64,000 nucleotides of DNA from Micromonospora sp. NBC_01813. Lineage in GTDB: Bacteria; Actinomycetota; Actinomycetes; Mycobacteriales; Micromonosporaceae. The stretch's first letter is position 1. Each line of letters starts with the position of its first letter. A program made the position numbers and the translations under genes. The DNA lies in assembly GCF_035917335.1 (NCBI RefSeq), contig NZ_CP109067.1, positions 5,021,001-5,085,000 on the forward strand, written 5' to 3'. Positions 9,700-18,579 of the stretch are shown piece by piece. The notes under the pieces were generated by a model. The model had not been told where the DNA came from and made no database searches. It saw only the letters and a program-made list of their open reading frames with translations.

Positions 9700-10218
9700 G
9701 TGACGGTGGAGACCCTGACGAACCTGACGGCGATCGTGATCTCGGTCGTTTCGCTCACTGTGTCAGGTCTGCTGGCGATCCGGCAGAACCGGACGGCGTC
9801 CGCCGGGTACGCCTTACCGGTCGTCCTCGAAATCTTCGACCAGTTCCGGTCCGAGGAGTTCTTCGACGCCCGCCGGTACGTCCTCGACCGGCTGAACAAG
9901 GACTTCGCCTCGCCGGTGGCGTACACGGATCTCCCGAAGGAGGTGCGGACCAAGGTCCGCATCGTCGCCGGTCGGTACGACGACCTCGGCAAGCTGGTGG
10001 CACACGGCATCGTCGACGAGGCGTTGATCATCGGGTCGAACGGCACCGCGATCCGTCGGGTCTGGGAATCGGTGGCGCCCTTCGTCCTCGACGAGCGCCG
10101 CAAGTCCGGCCAGCAGACCTGGCGGTACCTGGAGGACCTCGCCTGCCGCGCGACCCGTACGCCGCCCTCGGCGGTGTACGCCCGGCTCGGGCTTCGCCGC
10201 TATCCGGGCAGCGACTGA
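9700..10218 (+). CDS. DUF4760-like single-pass membrane protein
   Basis: A 172-residue protein with one N-terminal membrane helix (residues about 8-28) followed by a soluble helical domain with conserved-looking FRSEEFFDARRYVL and YDDLGKLV segments, as in DUF4760 proteins (family assignment tentative). GTG 9700 is chosen because the hydrophobic helix begins there; no good ribosome site precedes it, so the transcript may be leaderless. Its 3' end overlaps the convergent NYN-domain gene by 19 bp. Function unknown. Confidence 0.75.
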   Translation: MTVETLTNLTAIVISVVSLTVSGLLAIRQNRTASAGYALPVVLEIFDQFRSEEFFDARRYVLDRLNKDFASPVAYTDLPKEVRTKVRIVAGRYDDLGKLVAHGIVDEALIIGSNGTAIRRVWESVAPFVLDERRKSGQQTWRYLEDLACRATRTPPSAVYARLGLRRYPGSD

Positions 10219-11504
10219 CCGGGGTCGGCGACTGTTGGTCGAGGCACCCCCAACCAGTCGTGGACCACGGCGGTCTCCTCGTCGTCGAAGGCGATCCCGG
10301 CCGCGTCCGCCCGGTTGAGCACGTTGGCGACGAAGGCCGCGCCCACCTCCGTGCCGCTCGGCGGCGGTTGACCGTGCAGCGGCCGGCCACCGTACGAGGT
10401 GCCGCGTACCACGAACGCGACCGCGCCGCGGCTGACCGGGACGCCCTGATCGTGGAGTTGGTCGCGGGCCCAGCTGGTGCACTGGGTCAGGTTGAACTGG
10501 TGGGTGCTGGCGTAGTCGGCGAGTGTCTGGTAGACCGGCGGCCACCACTCCGGTGGGATGCGGGGCAGGTTGAGTAGCTCGGCGAGCCGTTCGACGGGTT
10601 CGGGCAGGATGCCGCCGTGGGCCGTGGTCGCGGCCGGCTCGGGCGCGGCGTGCCGGGCGTCGTCCCAGATCAGGTGCTGCGACATCCGCAGGTTGGGCAG
10701 GTCCAGGCTCTCCAGCGCGCGGGCGAAGCTGCCGAAGCCGAACCAGTTGGTCGCGGTGATCGGCCGGCCGAGTTCGCTGCGCAGCCGCTGAGCGAGCGCG
10801 GCCATGTTGATCGGCGTACTGGCGGCGTCGTACTCGGCCAGGACGATCGCGCGCAGGGTCGCGTACGCCTCGTCCCGGGCCTGTTCGCGGGCCGCCGGGC
10901 CGCCGTCGAAACCGGTGTCCGGCGTCTCGTCGGCGTCGCCGTCCAGGTTCATCGGGTCGCCTTGGACGAGGGCGAGCAGTTGTTCACTGTCGAGGACGCG
11001 GTCGGCCATCGCGACGAAGGCGTCGGCGGCGTCGGCCGGGGACACGATCATGGTCCGCCGGTCGGACCGGCGTAGTCGCTGCAGCAGCGGTGTCATGTCG
11101 GAGTCGCCGGAGGCGATGACGAACTCCTCGTAGTGGGTGTCCGCGGTCAGCGCGTCGATGGCGTCGATGACGATCCGGATGTCCGCACCGTTCTTGGTGG
11201 CGTTGTAGCGCGGGCAGTCGATCACCTCGAAGCCGGCCCGGACGAACGATGGCCGGAACCGGGAGAAGAACAGGCGTTCCTGCTCACCGGTGGGGCTGCG
11301 GTTGCCTACCCACCCGGCCGGGTTGAGGTAGCAACGCAGGATCAGCCATCGGCGTACCCCGTCGGTCGCGGAGATCGACGACAGGCGGCCGAGCCAGGCC
11401 CCCGGGTTGCTCGCGAACTGGATCGCGACCGCCGGGTCCAGCTTGAACAGGCCGATGAACACGTTGTCGAAGTCGAGGTAGAGCGCGGCCCGAGTGTGAT
11501 TCAC
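10200..11504 (-). CDS. NYN-domain (PIN-like) protein with OST-HTH/LOTUS-type modules
   Basis: A 434-residue protein. The first 170 residues form a NYN nuclease domain: YLDFDN at residues 9-14, a central NGADIRIVIDAIDAL and ASGDSDMTPLL, supplying the acidic metal-binding cluster of PIN-like RNases. The rest contains at least one OST-HTH/LOTUS-like winged helix (about residues 220-290, ending FARALESL), and a second similar segment near the C-terminus. Such proteins are thought to cleave or bind RNA or structured nucleic acid; the bacterial role is not settled. It is soluble, monocistronic, and flanked by a convergent membrane gene and the divergent mltG. Confidence 0.85.
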   Translation of the reverse strand: MNHTRAALYLDFDNVFIGLFKLDPAVAIQFASNPGAWLGRLSSISATDGVRRWLILRCYLNPAGWVGNRSPTGEQERLFFSRFRPSFVRAGFEVIDCPRYNATKNGADIRIVIDAIDALTADTHYEEFVIASGDSDMTPLLQRLRRSDRRTMIVSPADAADAFVAMADRVLDSEQLLALVQGDPMNLDGDADETPDTGFDGGPAAREQARDEAYATLRAIVLAEYDAASTPINMAALAQRLRSELGRPITATNWFGFGSFARALESLDLPNLRMSQHLIWDDARHAAPEPAATTAHGGILPEPVERLAELLNLPRIPPEWWPPVYQTLADYASTHQFNLTQCTSWARDQLHDQGVPVSRGAVAFVVRGTSYGGRPLHGQPPPSGTEVGAAFVANVLNRADAAGIAFDDEETAVVHDWLGVPRPTVADPGQSLPG

Positions 11505-11598
11505 GGAGCCAAACCTAGCAACCCGGGCAATTTATCGATGTGCATCACTACAATATCCTGTCGCGACGGGCGGCGCCGCGGAGACAGGAAGGTTTTCG

Positions 11599-12825
11599 TT
11601 GACCGACGAACTGGACCTCACCTTCGGCGAGCGCCGAGGAACCGATCGGCGCCGCGGCTCGGGCGCCGGCCGACGTACCGACAGCGACAGCCGTGCTGGC
11701 CAGCGCCGGCGCGGCACCCGCAGACGAGGTGGCAGCCGCGGCCCGATCCTCATGCTGGTCGTGGTGGCGGTCCTGCTGGCCGGGCTGGGCAGCGCCTACT
11801 GGTACGGACCGGACCGCATCCAGAGCGTGCTCTTCACCCCCGACTACAGCGGTGCCGGCACCGGTGCGGTGACCATCGAGGTCGGTGCCGGCGAGACCGC
11901 GACCGACATCGCCGCCACCCTGGTCGACGCCGGAGTGGTCCGCAGCGCCGCCGCCTTCGTCGACGCCGCCCAGTCGGATTCCCGCAGCCAGTCCATCCAG
12001 CCCGGCCGGTACACGCTTCGGACCCAGATGAAGGCCGAAACCGCCCTGGCGATGCTGCTCGACCTCGGCAACAAGATCTCCAACCAGGTGACCATCCCGG
12101 AAGGGCGCAGCACCAAGCAGACCCTCGACCTGCTGGCCGAGGCGAGCGGGCTGCCGGTCGCCCAGTTCCAGGAGGCGGCGGCCGACCCGATCGCGCTCGG
12201 CGTACCGGACTGGTGGTTCGAGCGCACCGACGGACAGCAACCGGCCCGCTCGGTCGAGGGATTCCTCTACCCGGACACCTACGCGCTCGAACCGAACATG
12301 ACCGCCGAACAGATCCTGCAGACGATGGTCGGCCATTTCCTCACCGTGACCGAGGAGTTGGACTTCGCCGACCGGGTCACCGCCGAACGGGGCATCTCCC
12401 CGTACGAGGCGCTGATCGCCGCGTCGTTGGCGCAGTCGGAGGCCGGCACCCAGGAAGACCTGGGCAAGGTCGCCCGGGTCGCCTACAACCGGGTGTACGG
12501 CGATTTCCCGTGTGGCTGTCTGGAGATGGACGTCACCGTCAACTACTGGCTGGAGGCGACCGGCCAACCGACCAAGACCTCCAGTGAGATGACCCAGGAC
12601 GAGTTGATCGGCGTCGACAACCCGTACAGCCGCAAGTTGCGCGGCATGGTCCCGACGCCGATCAACAACCCCGGCCGGTTGGCGCTGGAAGGTGCCATGG
12701 ACCCGCCGGCCGGTGGCTGGCTCTTCTTCGTCGCGATCGACAAGCAGGGCCGCTCGGCGTTCGCCGAGACGTACTCGGAACACCTGGAGAACGAGGCCAC
12801 GGCGCGGGCCAACGGGATCATCTGA
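11599..12825 (+). CDS. mltG: MltG-type endolytic peptidoglycan transglycosylase
   Basis: A 408-residue membrane-anchored enzyme: an Arg-rich cytoplasmic N-terminus (about 45 residues), one membrane helix (GPILMLVVVAVLLAGLGSAYW), a LysM-like domain, then the YceG/MltG catalytic domain. ASLAQSEAG carries the expected catalytic glutamate and PTPINNPG the conserved substrate loop. It cuts nascent glycan strands. The start is TTG at 11599 with AGGAAGG upstream; no ATG or GTG fits as well. MltG genes in actinobacteria usually sit near ruvX and aroE; neither is here, so this may be an additional copy. Confidence 0.9.
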   Translation: MTDELDLTFGERRGTDRRRGSGAGRRTDSDSRAGQRRRGTRRRGGSRGPILMLVVVAVLLAGLGSAYWYGPDRIQSVLFTPDYSGAGTGAVTIEVGAGETATDIAATLVDAGVVRSAAAFVDAAQSDSRSQSIQPGRYTLRTQMKAETALAMLLDLGNKISNQVTIPEGRSTKQTLDLLAEASGLPVAQFQEAAADPIALGVPDWWFERTDGQQPARSVEGFLYPDTYALEPNMTAEQILQTMVGHFLTVTEELDFADRVTAERGISPYEALIAASLAQSEAGTQEDLGKVARVAYNRVYGDFPCGCLEMDVTVNYWLEATGQPTKTSSEMTQDELIGVDNPYSRKLRGMVPTPINNPGRLALEGAMDPPAGGWLFFVAIDKQGRSAFAETYSEHLENEATARANGII

Positions 12826-12899
12826 TCCGGCGCCCCGGGTCGACCGGACGATCGCCTCCTCAGCGGTGACCTGACGCCAGGCAACGGGTCGGTCGTCAT

Positions 12900-12912
12900 A
12901 CCCCCCGGGGGT
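12900..12912. promoter_or_regulatory. CsoR-like copper operator (site A), cut off from csoR
   Basis: A-CCCCC-C-GGGGG-T is a 13-bp perfect palindrome inside ATACCCCCCGGGGGTT. It matches the ACCCC/GGGGT architecture of CsoR operators and resembles site B at 14616. A TAACCT element lies just downstream and could be a -10. It now faces the 3' end of a TnpB element rather than a copper gene. Confidence 0.5.
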
Positions 12913-12930
12913 TGCTAACCTGGGGCGTTG

Positions 12931-13080
12931 GCAATCCTCCCCGCCCTCAAGGGACGGGGATTCCCTGGGTCGCCCCAGGGGGTTCCTGTTTCACCGACGA
13001 CCGCCCCGTCCGAGAGGAGGACTCCCGTTGAGGTCTTACACCGCCTCCACAGGCAATCACGGAGAGCCCCTCCGCGAGAA
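12931..13080 (-). ncRNA. Predicted omega/reRNA region at the right end of the TnpB element
   Basis: In IS200/IS605 elements the guide RNA scaffold overlaps the 3' end of tnpB and runs to the right end. Here the final codons and downstream bases form a terminal stem-loop: CCCCGTCCC, loop TTGA, GGGCGGGG, flanked by AATC and GGATT (12931-12965). Element DNA appears to stop soon after. The 5' boundary given is a guess. The element's protein is broken, so the RNA may be orphaned. Confidence 0.3.
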
Positions 13081-14158
13081 TGTTGCGGGCCGCGTTCACG
13101 TCCCGATCATGGGCCTGCCCGCACCGGCACGTCCACGACCGGACCGTCAACGGCAGGTGTTCAGCCAGCGCGCCACAGGCCGAGCACAGCCGGGTCGACG
13201 GGAACCAGCGGTCCACGACCACCAGGTCCCGGCCATACCAGTCGGCCTTGTACCCCAGCATGGTGCGGAACTGCCGCCAACCCGCGTCGGAGATGGCGCG
13301 GGCCAGACTGTGCAGGCGGACCATGTTGCGGACGGCCAGGTCCTCGATCACGAGCGTTTGGTTTTCACGAACGAGCCGAGTGGTCAGTTTGTGCAGGTGG
13401 TCACGGCGGCGGTCGGCGATCCGGGCATGAACCCGGGCCACCGCGAGTCGGGCCTTGGCCCGGTTCGCCGAACCTCTGGCCTTGCGCGCGAGGTTCCGCT
13501 GGGCCCGGGCCAGGGCGGCCCGGTCACGGCGTTCGTGCCTCGGGTTGGGGATCTTCTCCCCGGTCGACAGGGTGAACAGGCTGTCGAGCCCGGCGTCGAC
13601 CCCCACCACAGCAGTGGAGGCCGGGGCTGGCTCGATCACGTCGTCGCAGAGCAGCGACACGAACCAGCGGCCCGCCGGGTCCTGCGACACCGTCACCGTC
13701 GACGGCACCACACCCTGCGGCAGGGGCCGGGATCAGACGATGTCCAGCGGATCGGACATCTTGGCGAGGGTGAGTCGGCCGTCGCGCCAGCGGAACGCGC
13801 TGGCGGTGTACTCCGCCGACCGCCGCGACCGCTTCCTCGACTTGAACGTCGGATACCGGGCACGTTTGGCCCAGAAGTTGGTGAACGCGGTCTGCAGGTG
13901 CCGCAGCGCCTGCTGCAGAGGGACGGAGGAGACGTCGTTGAGGAACGCGAGTTCGTCGGTCTTCTTCCACCCGGTCAGCATCGCCGACGTGGCGTTGTAG
14001 GTGACCCGTTCCTGACGTTGGGTCCACGCCTCGGTACGCGCCGCCAACGCCATGTTGTAGACCAGCCGGACACAACCGAACGTCCGGGCAAGCTCGGCGG
14101 CCTGCCCGGGAGTCGGGTAGAAGCGGTACCGGAACGCCCGCTTCACGGTCCTGGACAC
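12947..14158 (-). pseudogene. tnpB: IS200/IS605-family TnpB, interrupted by one in-frame TGA
   Basis: The coding frame runs from about 14158 (GTG, ...KRAFRYRFYPTPGQ) to 12947. The only interruption is TGA at 13733-13735, between MSDPLDIV and SRPLPQG; related proteins have Trp there (DIVWSRPL), so TGG to TGA is the simplest explanation. Everything beyond stays in the same frame and looks intact: RuvC aspartate in GVDAGLDS, glutamate in LVIEDLAV, zinc ribbon CSACG/CRCG, and final aspartate in HDRDVNAARN. TnpB is an RNA-guided nuclease. The stop removes the whole RuvC domain, so I call it a pseudogene. No tnpA is present. Confidence 0.85.
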
Positions 14159-14212
14159 AGTCCACAGTCTAACAATCCGACCGGTGAGCCCTGCGGTGGC
14201 GTGTGGATAAAC

Positions 14213-14239
14213 GCCGATCCGCCCCGGCGGCGGATCGGC
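14213..14239. repeat. 11-bp inverted repeat near the left end of the TnpB element
   Basis: GCCGATCCGCC and GGCGGATCGGC are perfect arms around a 5-base loop. It lies about 55 bp outside the tnpB start, where IS605-type elements carry a subterminal hairpin. It could also be a terminator-like structure, but no T tract follows on either strand. Confidence 0.5.
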
Positions 14240-14313
14240 TATCCCTGCCCTGCTCCGCAGGAGTTCCATTTCCTCCCCGGCCGCAACGCCGAAGTATCCA
14301 CGGAAGGAATCCG

Positions 14314-14607
14314 ATGACCAGCCAACCAGTTCGCGGCTACACCGCCTCGAAGGACCAGCTGCAGGCCCGGCTGCGCCGCATCGAGGGGCAGGTACGCGGC
14401 ATCGAGCGCATGGTCGATGAGGACCGCTACTGCATCGACGTGCTGACCCAGATCTCGGCCATCCAGGCCGCCTTGGACAAGGTCGCCCTCGGCCTGCTCG
14501 ACGGGCATGCCCGGCACTGCATGCAGGAAGGGTCCGCCGAAGGCCGGGCGGAGGAGATGGCCACCGAGATGATGGCCGCCGTGGGCCGGCTGATGAAACG
14601 CGGCTGA
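14314..14607 (+). CDS. csoR: CsoR-family copper-sensing repressor
   Basis: A 97-residue DUF156/CsoR protein of the usual size. The Cu(I) ligands line up as Cys40 (RYCIDV), His65 and Cys69 (GHARHCM), the C-H-C set that separates CsoR from formaldehyde or nickel sensors. Apo-CsoR represses; Cu(I) releases DNA. The ATG at 14314 has GGAAGGA upstream. It heads csoR - His-rich anchored protein - copA, with palindromic sites on its 3' side. Its own upstream region is filled by the broken TnpB element, so its original promoter may have been displaced. Confidence 0.93.
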   Translation: MTSQPVRGYTASKDQLQARLRRIEGQVRGIERMVDEDRYCIDVLTQISAIQAALDKVALGLLDGHARHCMQEGSAEGRAEEMATEMMAAVGRLMKRG

Positions 14608-14615
14608 GCCGACTT

Positions 14616-14630
14616 TACCCCCCAGGGGTA
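14616..14630. promoter_or_regulatory. CsoR operator (site B)
   Basis: TACCCC-CCA-GGGGTA is a perfect 6-bp-arm palindrome in the csoR/downstream gene gap, matching the known CsoR consensus shape. A second, weaker TACC-GG-GGTA lies at 14655-14664 (site C). Both are positioned to control transcription of the 15-kb copper genes. Confidence 0.7.
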
Positions 14631-14654
14631 TGGTAGGTTGCTAGTTGGAAACCC

Positions 14655-14664
14655 TACCGGGGTA
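14655..14664. promoter_or_regulatory. Secondary CsoR-like half-palindrome (site C)
   Basis: TACCGGGGTA, arms TACC/GGTA, 25 bp downstream of site B and 51 bp before the next start codon. It could be a second CsoR contact or chance. Confidence 0.35.
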
Positions 14665-14714
14665 TGCCGGCAAGCGAACGAAACGGGCAAGCGACCACAA
14701 GGCGGTACGCGGCG

Positions 14715-15683
14715 ATGACCACCACACCCGTACGGTTGGGTCTGTACGGACTCGCGCTGGCCGGTGTCTTCGTCAGCGCGATCGGTCTCGGCAAGCTGAC
14801 CGGGGCCCCGGACGCGGCGTCGACGGCACCACACCAGGCACACGGGTCCACCGCCCAGTCACCCGCGTCGGCCCGGCCGGACGAGCCGGCAGCCGCCGGG
14901 GGCCACGAGAGCCATCCGACCTCCGACGCGACCGCCGACCCAGCCGCCGCCGGGCTGCTGGCCAGTGCCGCCGGATACCGACTGGTCCCGCAGACCAGCA
15001 CGGTGCCGGCCGGCGCACCGACCGAGTACCGCTTCCACATCGCCGGGCCCGACGGTCGACCGGTCACCGACTTCTCCACCACGCACGAACGTGACCTGCA
15101 CCTGATCGTGGTACGCCGCGACCTCAGCAGCTTCCAGCACCTGCACCCCGAACTCGACCCCGCCGGCACCTGGTCGCAGTCACTGGCCCTCACCGAGGCC
15201 GGGCAGTACCGGGTCTTCGCCGACTTCCAGCCCACCGGACTGGACCACGCGCTCACCCTGGGCGTGGACCTGGCCGTCGCCGGCAACTACCAGCCACGAC
15301 CGCTGCCGGCACCGACGCCGGCCGTCGAGGTCGACGGATACCGCGTCGAGTGGACCGGTCACCTCGTGCCCGGCGGGTCGAGCCGGCTCACCATGCGGAT
15401 CAGCCGCGCCGGCGCACCGGTCGGCGACCTGCAGCCGCACCTCGGCGCGTACGGGCACCTCGTCGTGCTGCGCGAGGCGGACCTGGCGTACCTGCACGTG
15501 CATCCCGACGGCACCCCCGGCGACGGGCGGACGGCGGCCGGGCCGGAGCTCACCTTCCACGTCGACGTGCCGGACGCCGGACGCTACCGCCTCTTCCTCG
15601 AGTTCCGGCACGCCGACTCGGTGCGTTCGGTGGAGCTCACCGCAGTTGCCGACGCGGCCGACCAATCCCACGACCATGGCTGA
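14715..15683 (+). CDS. Membrane-anchored His-rich copper-operon protein
   Basis: A 322-residue protein with an N-terminal membrane/signal helix ([19 protein letters not shown]), a His/Ala/Pro-rich linker ([15 protein letters not shown]), then two similar beta-rich domains. Each domain has a histidine cluster, FQHLHPEL in the first and YLHVHPDG in the second, and the last residues are SHDHG. This suggests a cell-surface or lipoprotein-like metal-binding protein handling copper exported by CopA. I know no characterised homolog. ATG 14715 is preferred for its AAGGCGG site; ATG 14664 overlaps operator C. It lies 11 bp upstream of copA, so cotranscription is almost certain. Confidence 0.8.
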   Translation: MTTTPVRLGLYGLALAGVFVSAIGLGKLTGAPDAASTAPHQAHGSTAQSPASARPDEPAAAGGHESHPTSDATADPAAAGLLASAAGYRLVPQTSTVPAGAPTEYRFHIAGPDGRPVTDFSTTHERDLHLIVVRRDLSSFQHLHPELDPAGTWSQSLALTEAGQYRVFADFQPTGLDHALTLGVDLAVAGNYQPRPLPAPTPAVEVDGYRVEWTGHLVPGGSSRLTMRISRAGAPVGDLQPHLGAYGHLVVLREADLAYLHVHPDGTPGDGRTAAGPELTFHVDVPDAGRYRLFLEFRHADSVRSVELTAVADAADQSHDHG

Positions 15684-15693
15684 GGAGCGACTC

Positions 15694-18054
15694 ATGCACG
15701 GCACCGAAGCGGGCAGCCCCGCCGTCGGCACCCGGATCGAGCTGGTCATCGGCGGGATGACCTGCGCCTCCTGCGCCGCCCGGATCGAGAAGAAGCTCAA
15801 CCGGGTCGACGGGGTGACCGCCACGGTCAACTACGCGACCGAGAAGGCCACCGTGACCGTCGCCGACCCGGCGGTGACCTCGGACGAGTTGATCGCCGTC
15901 GTCGAACGCACCGGCTACACCGCCACGTTGCCGCCCGTACCGCAGCCGTCCGCCACCGACGCGGACGGACGGTCCACCCAGGCCGGCGGCGACGGACCGT
16001 CCGCCCCCGACGAGTTGGCTCCGCTACTCACCCGGGTCCGGGTGTCGGTGGCGCTCAGCATCCCGGTGATCATCCTGGCGATGGTGCCGGCCTGGCAGTT
16101 CACCTACTGGCAGTGGGCGTCGCTGGCGCTGGCCGCCCCGGTCGTGGTGTACGGCGGCCTGCCGTTGCACCGGGCGGCGTGGACCAATCTGCGGCACGGT
16201 GCGGCGACCATGGACACGCTGGTGTCGATGGGCACGCTCGCCGCCCTCGGCTGGTCGCTGTGGGCGCTGTTCCTCGGCGACGCCGGGGTCCCGGGGATGA
16301 CCCACCCGTTCAGCCTCACCGTCGACCGGAGCATGGGTGCCGCGAACATCTACCTCGAGGTGGCCGCCGGGGTGACCTCGTTCATCCTGCTCGGACGCTA
16401 CGTCGAGGCCCGGGCGAAGCGGCGTGCCGGGGCGGCGCTGCGGGCGCTGCTGGAGCTCGGTGCCAAGGAGGTCACCGTGCTGCGCGACGGCCGGGAGACC
16501 CGGACCCCGATCGACCGGCTCGTCGTCGGTGACCAGTTCGTCGTCCGCCCCGGCGAGAAGATCGCCACCGACGGCACGGTCACCAGTGGGTCCTCGGCGG
16601 TCGATGCCAGCATGGTCACCGGGGAGTCCGTCCCGGTCGAGGTGGCACCGGGCGATCCGGTGATCGGCGCGACGGTCAACGCCGGTGGCCGGCTGGTGGT
16701 GACCGCCACCCGGGTCGGTGCCGACACCCAGCTCGCCCAGATGGCCCGCCTCGTCGAGCAGGCGCAGACCGGCAAGGCTGCCGTCCAACGGCTCGCCGAC
16801 CAGATCTCGGGCGTGTTCGTGCCGATCGTCATCGCGCTCGCCGTCGGCACCCTCGGATACTGGCTGGGCACCGGCAGCGAGCCCACCGTCGCGTTCACCG
16901 CCGCGGTCGCCGTACTGATCATCGCCTGCCCGTGTGCCCTCGGTCTGGCCACGCCGACCGCGTTGCTGGTCGGCACCGGACGCGGTGCCCAGCTCGGCAT
17001 CCTGATCAAGGGGCCGGAGATCCTCGAGTCCAGTCGACAGGTCGACACCGTCCTGTTGGACAAGACCGGCACCGTGACCGCCGGTCGGATGACCCTGGTC
17101 GACGTCGTACCCGCCGCCGGCACCGACCGCGACGAGCTGCTGCGGCTCGCCGGGGCGGTGGAGGCGGCCTCGGAGCATCCGATCGCCCGGGCGATCGCAC
17201 TCGCCGCCGAGGAACGGGCCACCGAGGAACGGGCCACCGAGAAGCGCGCCGGCACCGGACCGGGCGGCGAGAAGCCGGCCGGCGTGCTGCCGGCGGTGAC
17301 CGGATTCGCCAACCTGGCCGGGCTCGGCGTGCGTGGCACGGTCGACGGCCGTACGGTGCTGGCCGGCCGGCCGGGCCTGCTGGCTGACGAGGGCCTGAGC
17401 ATGCCGGCCGGTCTCGCCGACGCGATCGCGTACGCCGAGGCGGCCGGGCGGACCGCGATCGCCGCCGGCTGGGACGGGCAGGTACGTGGCGTGTTGGCCG
17501 TCGCCGACGTGGTGAAGCCGACCAGCCGCCAGGCGGTCGCCGCGCTGCGCCGCCTCGGTCTCACTCCGGTGTTGCTGACCGGCGACAACGCCACGGTCGC
17601 CGGTCAGGTCGCCGAGGCGGTGGGCATCGACGAGGTGATCGCCGGTGTGCTGCCCGCCGGTAAGGTCGATGCCGTCAAGCGACTGCAGGCCGACGGCAAG
17701 GTCGTCGCGATGGTCGGTGACGGGGTCAACGACGCCGCCGCCCTCGCCCAGGCCGATCTCGGTCTGGCGATGGGCACCGGCACCGACGCGGCGATCGAGG
17801 CGGCCGACATCACCGTGGTACGCGGTGACCTGTTGGCCGTCGGCGACGCGATCCGGCTGTCGCGCCGCACGCTGGGTACCATCCGGGGGAACTTGTTCTG
17901 GGCCTTCGCCTACAACGTCGCCGGCTTGCCGTTGGCCGCCGCCGGGTTACTCAACCCAATGATCGCCGGTGCGGCGATGGCCCTGTCGTCGATCTTCGTG
18001 GTCACCAACAGCCTGCGGCTACGTCGGTTCCAGCCAGGCGTCCCGGTCGGCTGA
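15694..18054 (+). CDS. copA: Copper-exporting P1B-type ATPase
   Basis: A 786-residue Cu(I) pump. One N-terminal heavy-metal domain (GMTCASC, Cys24/Cys27), about eight membrane helices, CPC motif in the translocation helix (Cys412-Pro-Cys414), phosphorylation site DKTGT (Asp456), hinge [10 protein letters not shown], and the Cu(I)-specific TM7/TM8 residues YN and MALSS. It moves cytoplasmic copper outward at the expense of ATP. A short [14 protein letters not shown] repeat is inserted in the nucleotide-binding region. The ATG at 15694 has GAGGAG upstream; an ATG at 15676 overlaps the previous gene. Confidence 0.96.
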   Translation: MHGTEAGSPAVGTRIELVIGGMTCASCAARIEKKLNRVDGVTATVNYATEKATVTVADPAVTSDELIAVVERTGYTATLPPVPQPSATDADGRSTQAGGDGPSAPDELAPLLTRVRVSVALSIPVIILAMVPAWQFTYWQWASLALAAPVVVYGGLPLHRAAWTNLRHGAATMDTLVSMGTLAALGWSLWALFLGDAGVPGMTHPFSLTVDRSMGAANIYLEVAAGVTSFILLGRYVEARAKRRAGAALRALLELGAKEVTVLRDGRETRTPIDRLVVGDQFVVRPGEKIATDGTVTSGSSAVDASMVTGESVPVEVAPGDPVIGATVNAGGRLVVTATRVGADTQLAQMARLVEQAQTGKAAVQRLADQISGVFVPIVIALAVGTLGYWLGTGSEPTVAFTAAVAVLIIACPCALGLATPTALLVGTGRGAQLGILIKGPEILESSRQVDTVLLDKTGTVTAGRMTLVDVVPAAGTDRDELLRLAGAVEAASEHPIARAIALAAEERATEERATEKRAGTGPGGEKPAGVLPAVTGFANLAGLGVRGTVDGRTVLAGRPGLLADEGLSMPAGLADAIAYAEAAGRTAIAAGWDGQVRGVLAVADVVKPTSRQAVAALRRLGLTPVLLTGDNATVAGQVAEAVGIDEVIAGVLPAGKVDAVKRLQADGKVVAMVGDGVNDAAALAQADLGLAMGTGTDAAIEAADITVVRGDLLAVGDAIRLSRRTLGTIRGNLFWAFAYNVAGLPLAAAGLLNPMIAGAAMALSSIFVVTNSLRLRRFQPGVPVG

Positions 18055-18105
18055 CGCGCGGTCGACGCCCGGCTGACGGACCGTCGGCGGGCGAAGGCGG
18101 GCTGC

Positions 18106-18315
18106 TCAGCCGGCGACGACCTGGTAGCCGGCTTCCTCGACCGCCTCGGCGACTGCCTCGTCGCTCACCGGCGGCTCACTCTGCACGGTGAGCTGCCCGC
18201 TGGCGAGGTCGACCGAGACCTCGGTGACTCCGGAGAGCTTGCCGACCTCGGTGGTGACCGACGCGACGCAGTGTGCGCAGGTCATCCCCTCGACGGCGTA
18301 GCTACTGACAGACAT
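18106..18315 (-). CDS. copZ: CopZ-like copper chaperone
   Basis: A 69-residue single HMA domain with GMTCAHC (Cys13, Cys16), typical of copper chaperones that deliver Cu(I) to CopA and CsoR. The ATG at 18315 is preceded by GAGGAGG. It is convergent with copA, 51 bp away, and has its own upstream CsoR-like element. Confidence 0.92.
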   Translation of the reverse strand: MSVSSYAVEGMTCAHCVASVTTEVGKLSGVTEVSVDLASGQLTVQSEPPVSDEAVAEAVEEAGYQVVAG

Positions 18316-18349
18316 CGTCGCCTCCTCGCGCTCGCGGCTCGACTCGAAT

Positions 18350-18372
18350 GGTACCCCTACCCCGATGCGGTA
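18350..18372. promoter_or_regulatory. CsoR-like element upstream of copZ (site D)
   Basis: GGTACCCCTACCCCGATGCGGTA contains overlapping TACCCC blocks and an imperfect palindrome TACC-7 bp-GGTA. It lies 35-57 bp upstream of the copZ start. Lower symmetry than sites A and B. Confidence 0.4.
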
Positions 18373-18496
18373 TCCGCACCGGTGCACTGACAGTTCGAGT
18401 CCGGCACCCGGGCGATCAGCCATAGCCAAAGACTGATTCACAGGGTAGAAACATGGCAACCCGAGATCGCCACGGCCGTCTCGGCCACACAGCCGA

Positions 18497-18508
18497 GAGA
18501 GCGCTCTC
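18497..18508. promoter_or_regulatory. LacI-family-type operator
   Basis: GAGAGCGCTCTC is a perfect 12-bp palindrome with the central GCGC typical of LacI/CebR-type operators (for example GGGAGCGCTCCC). It lies 71 bp upstream of the secreted beta-helix gene. No LacI gene is in the window, so the regulator would act from elsewhere. Confidence 0.55.
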
Positions 18509-18579
18509 ACACCTCACCCATCCCCTCCACCGCGCTGTCTCCCGGCCCGACCCGGGGCGCAGCGGGAAGGACGAGCGGC

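Noticed and set aside
13733-13735. Selenocysteine or programmed readthrough at the TnpB TGA
   Set aside because: TnpB has no selenocysteine forms, the aligned residue is Trp, and no SECIS-like hairpin follows.
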